NCBI RefSeq assembly: GCF_030867095.1 | Contig: NC_081824.1 | Span: forward strand, 168,586,933 to 168,650,932 | Origin: Alligator mississippiensis | Lineage: Eukaryota; Chordata; Crocodylia; Alligatoridae | Reading direction: 5' to 3' | DNA: 64,000 nucleotides | Shown here: positions 9,901-21,106 of the stretch, in pieces | Layout: every line of letters starts with the position of its first letter | Position numbering within the stretch: the stretch's first letter is position 1 | Notes under the pieces: model-generated | What the model saw: the letters and a program-made list of their open reading frames with translations, nothing else | The model's database searches: none | Told to the model about the DNA's origin: nothing | Translations under genes and position numbers: made by a program

Positions 9901-12900
9901 GTCTTCTGTCTGAGCCTTCAGGGGTTGCAGTGATGCAGGGAGCATGCTCTGCCTCGCTTCAGTTCTTTGCAGGTGCCTGGTGCCCTCACTTAGCTCCCAT
10001 CCAACTTGCCCTGCCCCCCCCCCCCGCCCCCCCCCCCCCAATCTGGCCATGGGGTGCAAGCCATTCCAGGGGCTCTGCCTAAGCTGCATAGCAGGGGGCA
10101 TCCATGGTGGAGTGGGAGGCAGGCAGTGCACAGGCCCATCATACAGGAAGGAGCCTCTGCCAGTCTTGAGCCTGAAGCCCCCATCCTGGGTCAGAGCTGT
10201 GCCACAGAACTTCCAGTCTGGTGAACCCTGCTGCATCAGGAGGGGAGAAATTCAGAGGACTTAAGCAATAATTGGTGTTGGGTGTTGCTTCCCAGCTGTT
10301 ATGCAGGTTTCCTGCTCCTGTGTAGCTGTGACATAGGTGCCATAGTGATTTATAGCTGAAAAATGGCCAAGCTGAGATGCAGCTAGCTGTATCATCTGTA
10401 TGAGGGCTGATTCTTACATCACCTGTCCTGTGACTTGTATGCTGCCTGCCTAGATTAGCTTGGGACCAGGACATCTAAATAGCTGGTTGGATTTAGGGAA
10501 GGAAGGAGTCCCTATGCTGTGCCTACATGCATTGTCACACAGCTATCCAGTGCCCATTTCACAGGTGTGTAGAGCCCTCCCTGGGCAGATGGTCAGTGCC
10601 CTGAAAGATGGAATGTTATCATTGCAAACCTCCTGTGTGACTTTCAGGTCCTGGCTCTATGATATGTGCAGAGGGATTGAACATGAGCCTGTGAGACCCA
10701 GGTATTTGCCCCAGTCCATCGGCTGCAGCAAGAACTTCCCCGGGAAAACAGCTTTGGCTACTCAGCAGCAGGTAGGAGAGCAGAAGGCCTCCTGAGCAGA
10801 AGTAGAGGCGGAGGGGGCTTTTGTACCCCTGTGCCAGCTGTGGCTTCTTCCCTCCCTCTTGGCATGTGTTGTGTGTGCCAAAGATCAGCCCTCACAGTGT
10901 CTGGAAATCGGGCTCTGGGGAGCCTGTGCAAGAACAGCTAGGAAACATTTATGCCCTTCAGGCCAGAGGAGAAAGGGTGTCTATTGGCATTTAGACTTCA
11001 GAATGCTGAATTGTACAAAGGTGGCAAAGGACATGGGTGATGATAGACATTTCTGGCCCTGATCCTCTTTACTCTGCTTTTTGAGGGGAACAGGCCCAGG
11101 TGGCCAAGGCCTGTTGTGCATAACTTTACATTCTCTTTGGCATGTGTAGGATTTGTCAGTAGGATCCAAGACCTTGTAGCTAAGTGTGAGGTAGCTCATA
11201 TCCTGTAGAGCCACACATGGCTGGTCTCCCAGGGTGAGGGACCAAGTCCATAAAGTAAAGTCATTAGGCTATGAGTCCTGTCTAAGGAACTTGGGAGCCT
11301 TCGGATTATTATCCCAAGGGGTGGTGCTGATGCCGTCTCTCTGGGGTTGCTTCCTGTTTATCCCATGCTTTGGGCACTTTTGAAGCATGCATGCAGTATG
11401 TGGTTTAACATGGACATGTTCCCATGCAAATGCCAGGAAAAGGAAGAATTTCCTGAGCTGAGCAAGTCTAGTCACTAGAAAGGCTCCTTGACAATAACCT
11501 GTCTCTGTTTTTGCCACTGGATGCTCTCATGCTGGGTTTCTTGGACTGTGGTGTGTGTGTCGTGGGTGGTGTATGAGCTTGAGGTTCTACATCTGCACCT
11601 TGCATCCACTCTTTAAGAACTTAGTACTTGTCCCAGTAAAGTTTAGTGGGGGAGGGATACTGCCTTTGCTGGAGTTTAACCAAGGCAGGCTGAATGGGAA
11701 CCTGATGGTGCTGCTGAAAGGCTCTGGGTGAAGTGTCCCAGCTGCTACCATTATGAGGCCTTTGTCACTTCCCAAGGGGGCTTCAGGCTCCTGCTGCAAT
11801 GGAGCATTAAGATGCCTGGACAGAGGGAAAGTCCTCATGCAAGTGCAGTAGAGTGGGTGATGTTTGTCAAGCAGTAGACTCAACTTTTTGTGAATCGCCT
11901 AATGCTGGGCTGGGGAGCATCATGTCTCTGGGCCAGGTTGGGGAGCCCTATCCCTAAGCACCCAGATGGTGGAGCTGCACAAAGCTGAGCTCTTCACCTT
12001 CCAAGGTGTGGGTTCATATGCAGACTGGTGACATCACCATAACAGAAATCCCCCTTCTTCCTTGTAAAGAGTAGAAACAGTGCTTTTAGCATCTCTGGGA
12101 TGCTTCACTGTCATTGCCTTTCCCTCAGGCTGAGGGATTTCGCTGTTCCTTTCAGATTCCCAGTGCTAGCCTGTGCTGCATAGTCTGGGATGCTCTAACT
12201 CGGTGATTCTCAACCAGGGTGCCACAGCATGCTGGATTGTCTTGATCCTTTTAGGGGTGCCAAATGTGATTTGTGCAAATGTGATTCACAAGATAAGCCC
12301 AGAAATTTCAAATAGAAACCCATATTTGTGGCTTTTCTGAGTTCCTTACAGCAGAAAAAACAGCTCTATTATTTTTCTGTAGTCAAAAAAAAAAAAAAAA
12401 GTGAAAACTAAGAGCAGACATTTTCCACAGGTCTCAGAATGTTGAGAACCACTGCTTCTGGGTTGCAGATGCATTTTTGACAGAATCCCAACCCCTTCTT
12501 CCTTAGCTTTGAACTTCCAGAAGTTTCTTGCTCTTTAGCTTGTCAAAGAATGAATTGTTGAGCCCAGTCTGGGATGAGCTCTTCTCCCCTTGGTTCTGGC
12601 TGTGGCAGCAACTAAGTAGAAGGAGGGGAGGGGTCAGGTCCTATGATCAGTTGTGTGCGTCTGTCCATCCCTAGGACTGCATCAACTGCCATTGTGTGCT
12701 ACTTGCAGGTGCAGCACTGGATCCTGCAGTTGGCCTCGGAACTGGAGTCAAGACTCGGCAAGGACAGGAGCCAAGTAAGGAGAGGCCTGATTCCAAATGT
12801 TGTGTGGCTGGGCCAGAGGCATGTGCTATCTTTGCAGCAGGGTGTGACATCAGGCTCTGGTAGCAAGTGGCCATGGAAACAACCCTGCATTCGCATGCAT

Positions 12901-15900
12901 TGTGTTGTTGACTGAAGAGATGAGGAAGGCCCTAGGCACAGCACTGGTGCCCTCACCTTCTAGAGCAGTGGTCGGCAATCCCTGGCACACATACTAGAGC
13001 ATGGCATGTGAGGCCATTTTACTCTGCACCACAGCCAGCCCAGGCTCTGGGTAACTGCCACCAGCCATGAAGCCCGGGCAGCTTACAGCAGGCGGCTAGG
13101 AGGCTGCAAACCCTGCTGCAAGCAGTGGCTTCCAAAGCCTACAGAGCCTGGACTGACTGTGGCAGGCAGTCACAAGGCTGCAGACAGCTGCACCAGGGTC
13201 CAGAGCTCCAACTGGGCTCTGTGACCGGCTGCTGTATGCACGCCTCTGGGTGAACAGTGGGGGAGGGGGACCAGGGTCTCCAGGGCTCTGGACCCCAGTG
13301 CAGCTGTTTACAGCCTGCGGGCCCCTGGGCTCTGTGGCAGTGGTAGCTGCATGTGTGCCTTGGGGTGCACAGCAGGGAAGGGGCTGGGGAAGCCCAACTC
13401 CGGCCCCTCCCCTGCTGTGCACCTCGTGGTACACAAGCACCCACCACCAGCAATGAGGATTGCCCCCACACAGCTCCCCACAGTCTGCCCCTGGCATCTC
13501 AAGTTGAGGCATGGGTCGAGGTTGAAGTGTTTTTGGAACTCTGGTAAAAAATTTTGCCAACCCCTGTTCTAGAGGGCCTGGCCCCAAAATGCTGCTGAGC
13601 TGGAAGGTTGCTGTCCCCTGCTCCATTGTTGAGTGCAAGGGTCATGGTCACCTGGGAGTGAGTGTGCAGATACTGCCCAGGCTTCTTCCTGCTGTGCAGC
13701 TTGATCCTGGGACCTGCCAAGACAACTCTGCCAAGGCCTCTTATAGCATAAGAAACTCCCCAGTGGGTCAGACCACAGGCCAATTAGCCTAGTATCCTGT
13801 ATCTCCCAGTGGCAGCTTTGTAAATAAACAGGCTCCTTATACCCTTGGCAAGTGAGTAAGCTGGCTCAGCCCTGTGTGCTAGGTTGTGGGCCTGAGCTGT
13901 GGACCTGCTAGCTCTCCAGTGTTGGTGAGGATAGAGGGAAAGTAGGGGTGAAACCCTTCCTCTGGCATGATGTAGCTGTAGCAGCTCCTGCCACGTTAGG
14001 TGTTCACACACTGCCGCAGTGACAGATGGCAGCTTGTCTTCCTGGGATAGAGACCTCTTGGCCCATAGTATGAGCAAGCTTCTGGCATTGCCAGCTTTGC
14101 CCTCTAGGTGTCATCCATGTTACAGCTGCGTCCTCTCCCACAGAATGGCCGCATAGCCAAGCAGCTGATGGTGAGCATCCGCATGCAAGGTGACTTGAAA
14201 CCCCACGGCCTGACGCGGTGCTGTGCTTTGGCCCGCTATGATGCCCACAAGATCAGCACTGATGCCTTTGCGCTCATCCGGAACTGCAACATGGCTGGAG
14301 CCCAGCAGGCTGCATGGTGAGCGGCTTCAATTCCCAGCTACTTTGCTGCTGCTACTGCTGGGCAGAGGTTCTCTGCCTTGGGAGGGGTAACAGACAGAAT
14401 AGCAGGGTCTTGCTGGATACAGGCAGGAACAGGAACTGTTAGAGCAAGTAGGGAACAGAGCTGGGACATGCCCTGTGTGTCCTGCACCTGTCTGCAGGAG
14501 AGCACTGCCCCTATGGAAGACGCATCTTGAGCATTATTCTCACTTAAGCCTCTTGACCTTGCAGTGCAGAGCTCACTACAGAGCTGTAGCCAGGGGCCTC
14601 ACTGCCATTGAATCTGTGTGCTCCAGGGTGTGCTGAGTGCCCAGCTCACTAGTGTGGCTGTAGCATCATTTGTGCTACACAAGGGAGAGCTTGTGCTATA
14701 AACCTAGGGGACAGAGGGTTAAAGGGTCACAGGATGGGCACAAAAGCACAGTCTCGGGCATATCACCCATGTGTGGTTTTCTTCCTAAGCGGATAAGTGG
14801 GGCCCAGCTAGGACAGCTGTGCCTTGGGCTCAGGTGGAGATCCAGGCACTTGAGCACAGCCTGGCCTGTGGGGATTGCAGCAGCTGCTGCAGCCTTGGGC
14901 AGCACTAGCCCTGGCTGGGCTCCCTCTGCTCCTGTGAGTGAAAGGCCCAGCCTGATTTTAGTTGTCTTTTTTGGGGTGTGGGGCGAAGAGGAAGGCAGTC
15001 CATTTTGCAGGCTGAAGGGACACTAATGTTTTATCAAACACCACCAGACCCAGCTCACCATAGACCAGGGGCAGGCAGTCTGGCCCGCGGGCTGCATTGG
15101 GACTGCAGCAGACTCCATTTCCCAGCAACCCCTGCTGTGGCTGGTTTCCATGGAGATCCCAACAGTGTCAGTACTGTGACAGCACTGGACCAGGGTTTCC
15201 ATAGAGACCAGCCCCAGCAGCACTGGCTGGGTATGTGGTAGGGCAGGCAGTGCTCCAGGGCTGGGATCTTGTGGCAATGACAACATAGTCCAGAGCTGGG
15301 GCAGAGCTGTGATCCACTGTCTGCACACCCTGGGCAGGGGCATGCAGGCAGCGGATCGCGGATCTGCCCCAGCTCTGGACCTCGCTGTCACCACTGCAAG
15401 ATCCCAGCCCTGGCTGTGGAGTAGCTCTCTGCCGCTGGGGCTGGTCTCCATGCTCTTACAGTGCATCTGCTGCTGGGGTCTCTATGGAAACCAGCTGCAG
15501 CAAGGTGGCTGGATTCCATTTCCCACCAGCCCCTGGCCATCACCTGGATCCACCGTTTTGCCCACTCCTGCCTTAGACACTTTGCCTAGCTTCAAGCAGT
15601 CCGCAACCTGTGTTCTGTGCCTGCTGAAACTTTGTAGCTTTAAAGCCTGCCTTGGCTTTTGCTCCTGTAGCCAGTCTTCGAGCTGTTACTAATCCATTTT
15701 TCTTCACAGGTCCCCTCCACTTACAATGCTACTTATGTCTGCAAGCAAGTTCTCTGAAGCTCCCACCCTCCTCCCTGCAGGCATTGCCACCTTCCTGACC
15801 AGTGAAGCCCCAACAGCTGGTGCCACAGCACCCATCAGCCCCAATGCTAAGTCCCTTGGGAGCCCAAGGAAAGAGCCTGGCAAGAAGCCAGTGAATGCCA

Positions 15901-16574
15901 TTGATTCCTATTTCCAGAGGGCAGCAGAGAAGCAGCAAGCCTGTGCTGCTGCAGGGCCCTGTGTACCTGTTGTCATTGGTGCAGGCTCATTGTTGCCTTG
16001 TCCTGATAGACACCAGGACCTAGAAGATCCCATCCTCAACACAGTTCAGAGTCCAGAAGCCATTGTGAAGCAAAGCCCCAAGGGGGGCAACTCTCCCTCT
16101 TCTAAGCCACTTCCCTGTGAGGAGTCATCTGGTACTGCAGGAACCTCCTCTGCTGCCCTAGTGCCCAGGACCACCCTGAAAGCAGAACCAGAAGCTGCTT
16201 CAGAACAAGCTGCTGAGTGGAAGGAGGGGAGTTTAGCACCTTCTTCTGGGTGTGGCCAGGCCCCCCACACTTCTCCAGGGGACCAGTTGCTCTGTGAGAA
16301 GTGTGGCCAGCAGGTGCTGGTTTGGGACCTCCCAGAGCACATGGATTATCACTTTGCAGTGGAGCTGCAGAACTCCTTCACAGAGCTCAGCTTCCCCCAC
16401 ACTTCCCCTGTGCGGACCAGTCCTTGTGCCATGCCGACCAGTCCTTGTGCCATGCCTCTCAGTCCTGCCAATGGCAAAAGCAAGCCCAAGACCCCCACAG
16501 GCTCTAGCATGAAGCGACGTAGACAGGGAGTTACCAGGACTCTGGACTACTTCTTTAAACGGCTGCCTCCCTAA
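3940..16574 (+). CDS. POLH: DNA polymerase eta (Y-family), complete, 10 coding exons, 707 aa
   Basis: Translesion polymerase that copies UV cyclobutane dimers accurately in the nucleus. Exons: 3940-4076, 4156-4290, 4375-4604, 5478-5647, 8434-8537, 9675-9794, 10648-10771, 12709-12774, 14144-14316, 15710-16574. All junctions are GT/AG and in phase. 707 aa against 713 in human. Visible sites: metal ligands D13, D115 and E116 (DMD; SIDEA), fingers Q38, Y52, R55 and R61, all at human numbering. The polymerase core ends near 420. The C-terminal tail in the last exon has PCNA-binding-like IDSYFQR (484-490), a UBZ3 ubiquitin-binding zinc finger (C615, C618, H630, H634, with D632), a basic KSKPKTP/KRRR stretch, and a terminal TLDYFFK PIP box (697-703). 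The ATG sits in a good context (gccATGG) and heads the conserved MAQGQERVVALADMDCFF. The tail is much less conserved than the core, as usual in this family. Confidence 0.97.
5449..5477 (+). repeat. TG dinucleotide run at the POLH intron 3 acceptor
   Basis: Interrupted T-rich sequence ends in an uninterrupted TG run followed by 'tattttag' and POLH exon 4. The repeat therefore forms the polypyrimidine region of this acceptor, and length variation could change its strength. Confidence 0.6.
6523..6775 (+). mobile_element. hAT-like non-autonomous element, POLH intron 4
   Basis: 253 bp starting CAGTGGTGCTCAACCTTTTT and ending CTTGAAAATCACTG. Flanking 8-bp direct repeats are CACTAGAG (6515-6522) and CATTAGAG (6776-6783), one mismatch. 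No open frame of interest. The rest of the 2.8-kb intron 4 shows no recognised feature. Confidence 0.7.
10013..10039. repeat. Poly-C tract, POLH intron 6
   Basis: Almost pure C run with a single G interruption. It is a simple low-complexity tract, and assembly length here is likely to be unreliable. Confidence 0.9.
12201..12454 (+). mobile_element. hAT-like element, POLH intron 7
   Basis: Begins CGGTGATTCTCAACCAGGGT and ends GTTGAGAACCACTG, giving inverted TTCTCAAC/GTTGAGAA ends. The interior has 'gattcacaagataagcccag' and a poly-A run. It is the same family as 2407-2675 (opposite strand) and 48546-48690. The flanking octamers (CTCTAACT/CTTCTGGG) do not match well, so the copy is old. Confidence 0.6.
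12966..13566 (+). mobile_element. hAT-like element with perfect TTCTAGAG duplication, POLH intron 8
   Basis: 601 bp with CAGTGGTCGGCAATCCCTGG at the left end and TTTTGCCAACCCCTG at the right end (inverted GGC/TTGGCA ends). It is flanked by identical 8-bp TTCTAGAG (12958-12965 and 13567-13574). The GC-rich interior has several overlapping frames on both strands, but none resembles a transposase. It lies 191 bp downstream of POLH exon 8. Confidence 0.8.
13745..13830 (-). repeat. CR1-related LINE 3' fragment
   Basis: 'agcataagaaactccccagt', 'gggtcagaccacaggccaat' and 'agcctagtatcctgtatctc' follow the order of the reptile CR1 3' subfamily with 'actgggtcagaccaaaggtc' and 'agtatcctgtctt'. A diverged, short piece in POLH intron 8. 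Confidence 0.6.
15066..15570 (+). mobile_element. hAT-like element, POLH intron 9
   Basis: Left end CAGGGGCAGGCAGTCTGGCC, right end CCGTTTTGCCCACTCCTG. Flanking octamers CCATAGAC (15058-15065) and CCTTAGAC (15571-15578) differ at one base. The interior is GC-rich with duplicated 'ctgcagcagactccatttcc' and 'gctggattccatttcccacc' words. It ends 139 bp before POLH exon 10. Confidence 0.7.
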
Positions 16575-16663
16575 GCCTGTGCCCAGCCAGGTGCTCCAGA
16601 ACGATTTTAGAAGGAACTGATTTTGTTTTTTAAAGTTTTTATCCTTTCTGTCAATTTTTATCT

Positions 16664-16669
16664 AATAAA
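16664..16669 (+). terminator. POLH polyadenylation signal AATAAA
   Basis: Canonical hexamer 90 bp after the POLH stop codon, followed by a TTCTTCTCC/TTTGG downstream region. This implies a very short 3' UTR of about 110 bp unless a distal site is also used. Confidence 0.75.
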
Positions 16670-16689
16670 TGTTTCTTCTCCCTTTGGCT

Positions 16690-18784
16690 GAGAACAGCTA
16701 GACCTGAGGAAGAAAAAGCAGCAGTGCCCCACCAGCTTTGCTAGGGGCTGTGGAGTTGCAGGCCCTTCTGGCCACTTCTGGGGGTGCTGGTGGAAGCGGT
16801 GCCAGGGTTTGTGTGCTGCTGCTGCAGAGTTTTGCACAAAAAGCAAAGAATGTTATCTTTAGTCTCTGTAGGCTGTGGTGTTTTCCCCACTTAAGATGGC
16901 ATAGTGAGGCAGGGCAGGGCTGGGGCTTGCCTGTCATGTAGCCTGACATTGTATCCTTCTTAGTCATGTGCTTAGGCTACTGGAGTGGAATGGATTTTCC
17001 TCTTTCTCTTGGCTACTCCAGCTGACTAATGTCAGGACCCTCAGCACTGACTCTTGCATGAGGCAGGAGTTCAAAGCATGACAGAGAACTTGTGTGTAGA
17101 TAGTGGCAGGAAACAGCTTTCTGCTGCATGGCACCCATTGCACTAGTATTGGTCCTACTTGCTCTGTATTCTCCCTGAGCATTGATAACTACTTTGGACC
17201 ATGCTAGGGGCTAGCTACAGCAGTGATGTGATTTTTAAAGAAAAAAGCTGAGAGAGAATCCCTTGGGTCTGTTTAAAAAAGCACTTTTCCCTTTCCAGAG
17301 AGGAGGCTCCACCTATTTTTTGCTGCTTATAGTAGTATGTTCTTTACCTGAAGGTTGCAAGCAGCTGTATCAGCTGGCCTTTGATACAGGTCCAGCTGTT
17401 CTGCAGCAAGGACTACAAGGGGCTGGCTGACAAGCTCCCAAAGTAGGGAACAGCCTACTTTGCGGGCTGTAGAGAGGATCACCCCAGTACACAGCACCAC
17501 TGCAGCAGAGCAAATCTGTGCTGAGGAGAGACCGGCTGTTGCGCTGAATAAGGAAGCTTTCATTTCCATAGCAGAGCTCAGCTTATCAGGATCTACCCCC
17601 ACCTCCCCCACAGGAGATGATTTCTTCAGGCTCAGGCCACATTCAAAACAGTGGTTGCTAGCTGCTGGCATGTGAACTTGGCTCTGGGAAGGGGATTCCT
17701 GCCACGTTGTAACAGTTCTGGGTGTGGTTGAAAACTTTAGGCTTGCAGGCAGTTTCATCGTGTGGTTCTCCATGGGTGAGTCCTAGAGGGGGGAGGGCAG
17801 AGTCTAAGGTTAAGTATAGATAGCCAGCACTGGCAGGAACAGCATTTGCATGCTTATTTCCATCCCCATATTATACTGATAATTGGCTTTGGCTCAGCTG
17901 TGGCCCATTTCCTTTAGGGAACAGCTGCTTTCCCTTGGTCAGCAGCAGCTTTCATACCTTCCCTCTAGGTTTAGGGGACAGAGCTTTCTGTCCCATAACT
18001 ATCTACACTGACCTGCAGAAGGGGCTCATAGTCACTGTACATCTTGAGTTCAGAAACAAGGGGATTTCTCAGCTGTCCTGTGAGTAGCAATTACAACCAT
18101 ACTGATAAGATTGCATCACTTTCTTGTGATAGCAGCAGTTTGCTGCAGGACGGCCAGGAAACAAAACTGACAGTGTGGGGCATCAGCCAAGCTGGATGAC
18201 ATGCAAAAAAATGTAAACAGGATGAGTAAGGAAAAAGGCAATACAACCTTTCAATCCAACAGAGCTGGGTTCAACTGTGCTCTCCAGGCAAGGGAGGTGG
18301 CAACAAGTCCTCTAAAATGCAGGCCAACCTGGTTTCCAGCCTCTGGAGGCTGAGGAAAACACTCCTCCCACCAATGCTGGCTAAAGGCTGGAACTGTTTC
18401 AAAACAAAACTACCAGTTAAGCTGAGGCTATGGGGAGTGATCCTTTAATTAGGGCCTGAGGTAACAGGCATGCATGGCCACTCAGCACTGTGGGTACAGC
18501 AAGATCAGCCTGTTGCAGCAAGAGCTGCTGAGCTCAGGGTGACATGGCTGAGTCATCTTAACCACTGGTGGCTAAGGTCTGATAAGCAGGCAGCGCAAGC
18601 TTGTAAACAGCAGCGTACGTGTGTTCTTTCCACCGTCCCAGACTGTATTTATAGGGCCGAGCATGGGAAGAGGGGGGAGGGGAAGACAGCTTTTTTAAAG
18701 CTGTGACCTAGCAACAAAGTCATTTCCACAAAAGGCTGCAAGGTTTGGGAAAGCTCTCTCCACCTCCACCACGCAGCCAGTGCA
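16690..18784. other. POLH-GTPBP2 tail-to-tail gap, nothing recognised
   Basis: About 2.1 kb between the POLH poly(A) signal and the inferred GTPBP2 transcript end. No gene, clear repeat family or structured RNA was recognised. Short open frames on both strands look like chance. Confidence 0.6.
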
Positions 18785-18800
18785 CTCTCAATAAAACATC

Positions 18801-18806
18801 TTTATT
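18801..18806 (-). terminator. Likely GTPBP2 polyadenylation signal
   Basis: TTTATT on the plus strand, i.e. AATAAA on the minus strand, 2.3 kb 3' of the GTPBP2 stop. It fixes an inferred 3' UTR of 18785-21106, which shows no recognised repeats. Other A/T hexamers between it and the stop were not convincing. Confidence 0.55.
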
Positions 18807-21106
18807 CTGTACATTATATATAGAGATGCCAAAGAAATGGGCATCATCTCCCAGCATGAGAAATCCAAGACAACATAACAGTGAAGTATGAAGAGCATGG
18901 CACCAAGAACAGTTACCCCACACAGGGAAGGAAGGACAGGACAGGGGTGAAAAGTGCTCTTCCAGGGAAGAAACAGCACCTTGAGGATGTGTCAGTGCTG
19001 GAGGCCATATCAAGGGCACTGCAGGCAACAGGGAGACGGAGCCCCTCCTTGGGCAATGCTTACCCTGACACAGTAGCACCAGAGGGAAGTTCTTGCTGGT
19101 AGTTGGGGCCCTGTCCTCCCTGAAAGCATATATGAGGGCAAAAACACTGCACTGGGACCCAGCCAGCTGCCAGGGCTGAAATGGAAAAGCCCCCTGCTTT
19201 AATGAATCTGAGCCAATAAAGCAGCCACATCCATATGTGAAGGGGAGAGAGAAGAGCCCTCTAGCCCCAGCTGGAAGTGGGCAAGGTACTTCCAAGAGTC
19301 AGTTCCCTGCCCCTCCGAAGAGAATGGGCAGCACTTGTTCTGTGTTAGTAACAGGCCTCCCCAAGCCAGGAGGATTCAATCAGCACAGTGGGTTGGGAAG
19401 GAAGGCACTTCCCCTTAACCCTTCTTGGTAGAACAAACCACTCATCTTCTTCCCCTACCCCCCTTCAAAACTGCCAGCCACTTTTGCAGGCTGCAGGCAG
19501 AGCTGGTAGTGAGGAAGCTGATGTTCTAGAGCAGCTCATTGGAGTAGTAAACTCAGCCATTCAGTCTTACCTCCCTGGACCCTAGCGGCAGCCCCAGCAA
19601 GAAGAAAACCCAGAGCAGGAGGCAGCAGAAGCATCTGGCCCCAAGTTGTTTGAGGGACATTTGCCTTAGAGCATCTGATCTGCATTGCAGGGAGCAAAAC
19701 ACTAGCTCCCTTTTTTCTCCTTAACACCACCTGCAGACGCTACCCAGCCCAGCTGCCCATGTCTCCTTATACAGCATGCTAGCTGCAGGCAGTGCTCCAG
19801 CCAACCAGCCTGGCTGAAGTCACCAAGAAAATCAGGAGCCTTACGTACAGCAATACAGCCTCTACTGCACTCTCCAGGCTGCCCCTCACTACTCAGCACT
19901 TGTTACCTGAAGGACACAAGTGGGGAAGTATATAGCCAGAGTGGAGGGAGACAGGAGCATGCTGGTCTCTACCTGCATACAGGTTCTTCAGTGGCCATGG
20001 GCTCACACTAGCTTCCCTCAGACACTGAGTCTCCATGGCAGAGATAAGGACGTCTCCCCTCTACTTGACCAAGAAGAACGAGAGCAAAAGTATCACTGCA
20101 GCAGTTGCTGTCAAAATTGCATCCAATGGTAGAAGCCACTGTACATTGTGCTGCTAACTGCCCCCTAGGCTTCTTAAGTATTAAGGCAAGTCCCCAAGGA
20201 GTGAGCTGGGCTGGGGCACAGTCTGACTGCAACAAATCCACTGCAAGTCACTGCTGCTAAACTCCAACAGCCACCTGCAGGTATAAACACAGGCTATGGC
20301 TAGCCTCAGTGAGCAGAAGAGACAGGTGTAAAATCTGGCTTCATGTTTCCTTTAGCAGGCCAACTGCACTGGGCTGTGTAGACCTCCCACATGACAGGAG
20401 CACTGGGCAGAAGTCACCCCACCAGGCGAGGGCTAGTCCAGGGAGGAGGTTTCCCCCAAGTTGACACACACAGGAAGAGATGAAACTAAGCAGGAGTCTT
20501 GAAAACTCAGCACAGAAGGAAATTAGGACTGGATTAAAACCAACCAAAATCAAAGGGTTAAAAAGTGTCCTGAAAGCAATTTGAGAGGCCTTCCTTTTGT
20601 TTGTGAGTCCATGTGTAACCCAGCCCCTGCTGTAGGTGGCAAGGCTTGCTCCTGCCCCTACCCAAAGGTCTATGCCCCATAGGGAAAACAGTATGACAAC
20701 AGGGCCCAATGCTCGGCAAGCCAGAATGGGGCTGATCTTTCTGCATGACAGGAGGCAGGTTCCCTTCGCTGCCAGTCATTCACTTCAGGGGCTTTGCTTT
20801 GCCTAAGCCAGTAACTTTCCAAACAAGAAACAAAGCCAGGACTCGCCTGCCCAGGTCTGCCGCTGGTCTATTCTCAGAGAGGGCAGGTTAACAAAAACAG
20901 CAGGCGATGCAAAGACATGCTTCATTTGTCCCACGAAGGGCACTGAATGCAAGAAAATCTCCTGGGCTCCATCTTGCAACGCGGAGGAGAGAAACCCATG
21001 CTAGAACTGGGTAGCAGCAGCTCCTGGTAGCACCTGAAGAGCTGGGGGAGCTCCCATCAGTCTCCCCAATCGTTGGTGTCTGGAGAGCACTCCCACTGAA
21101 CGGTAG

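Noticed and set aside
13139-13638. 180-residue minus-strand frame in POLH intron 8
   Set aside because: It lies mostly inside the hAT-like element at 12966-13566, has low-complexity composition, and resembles no transposase.
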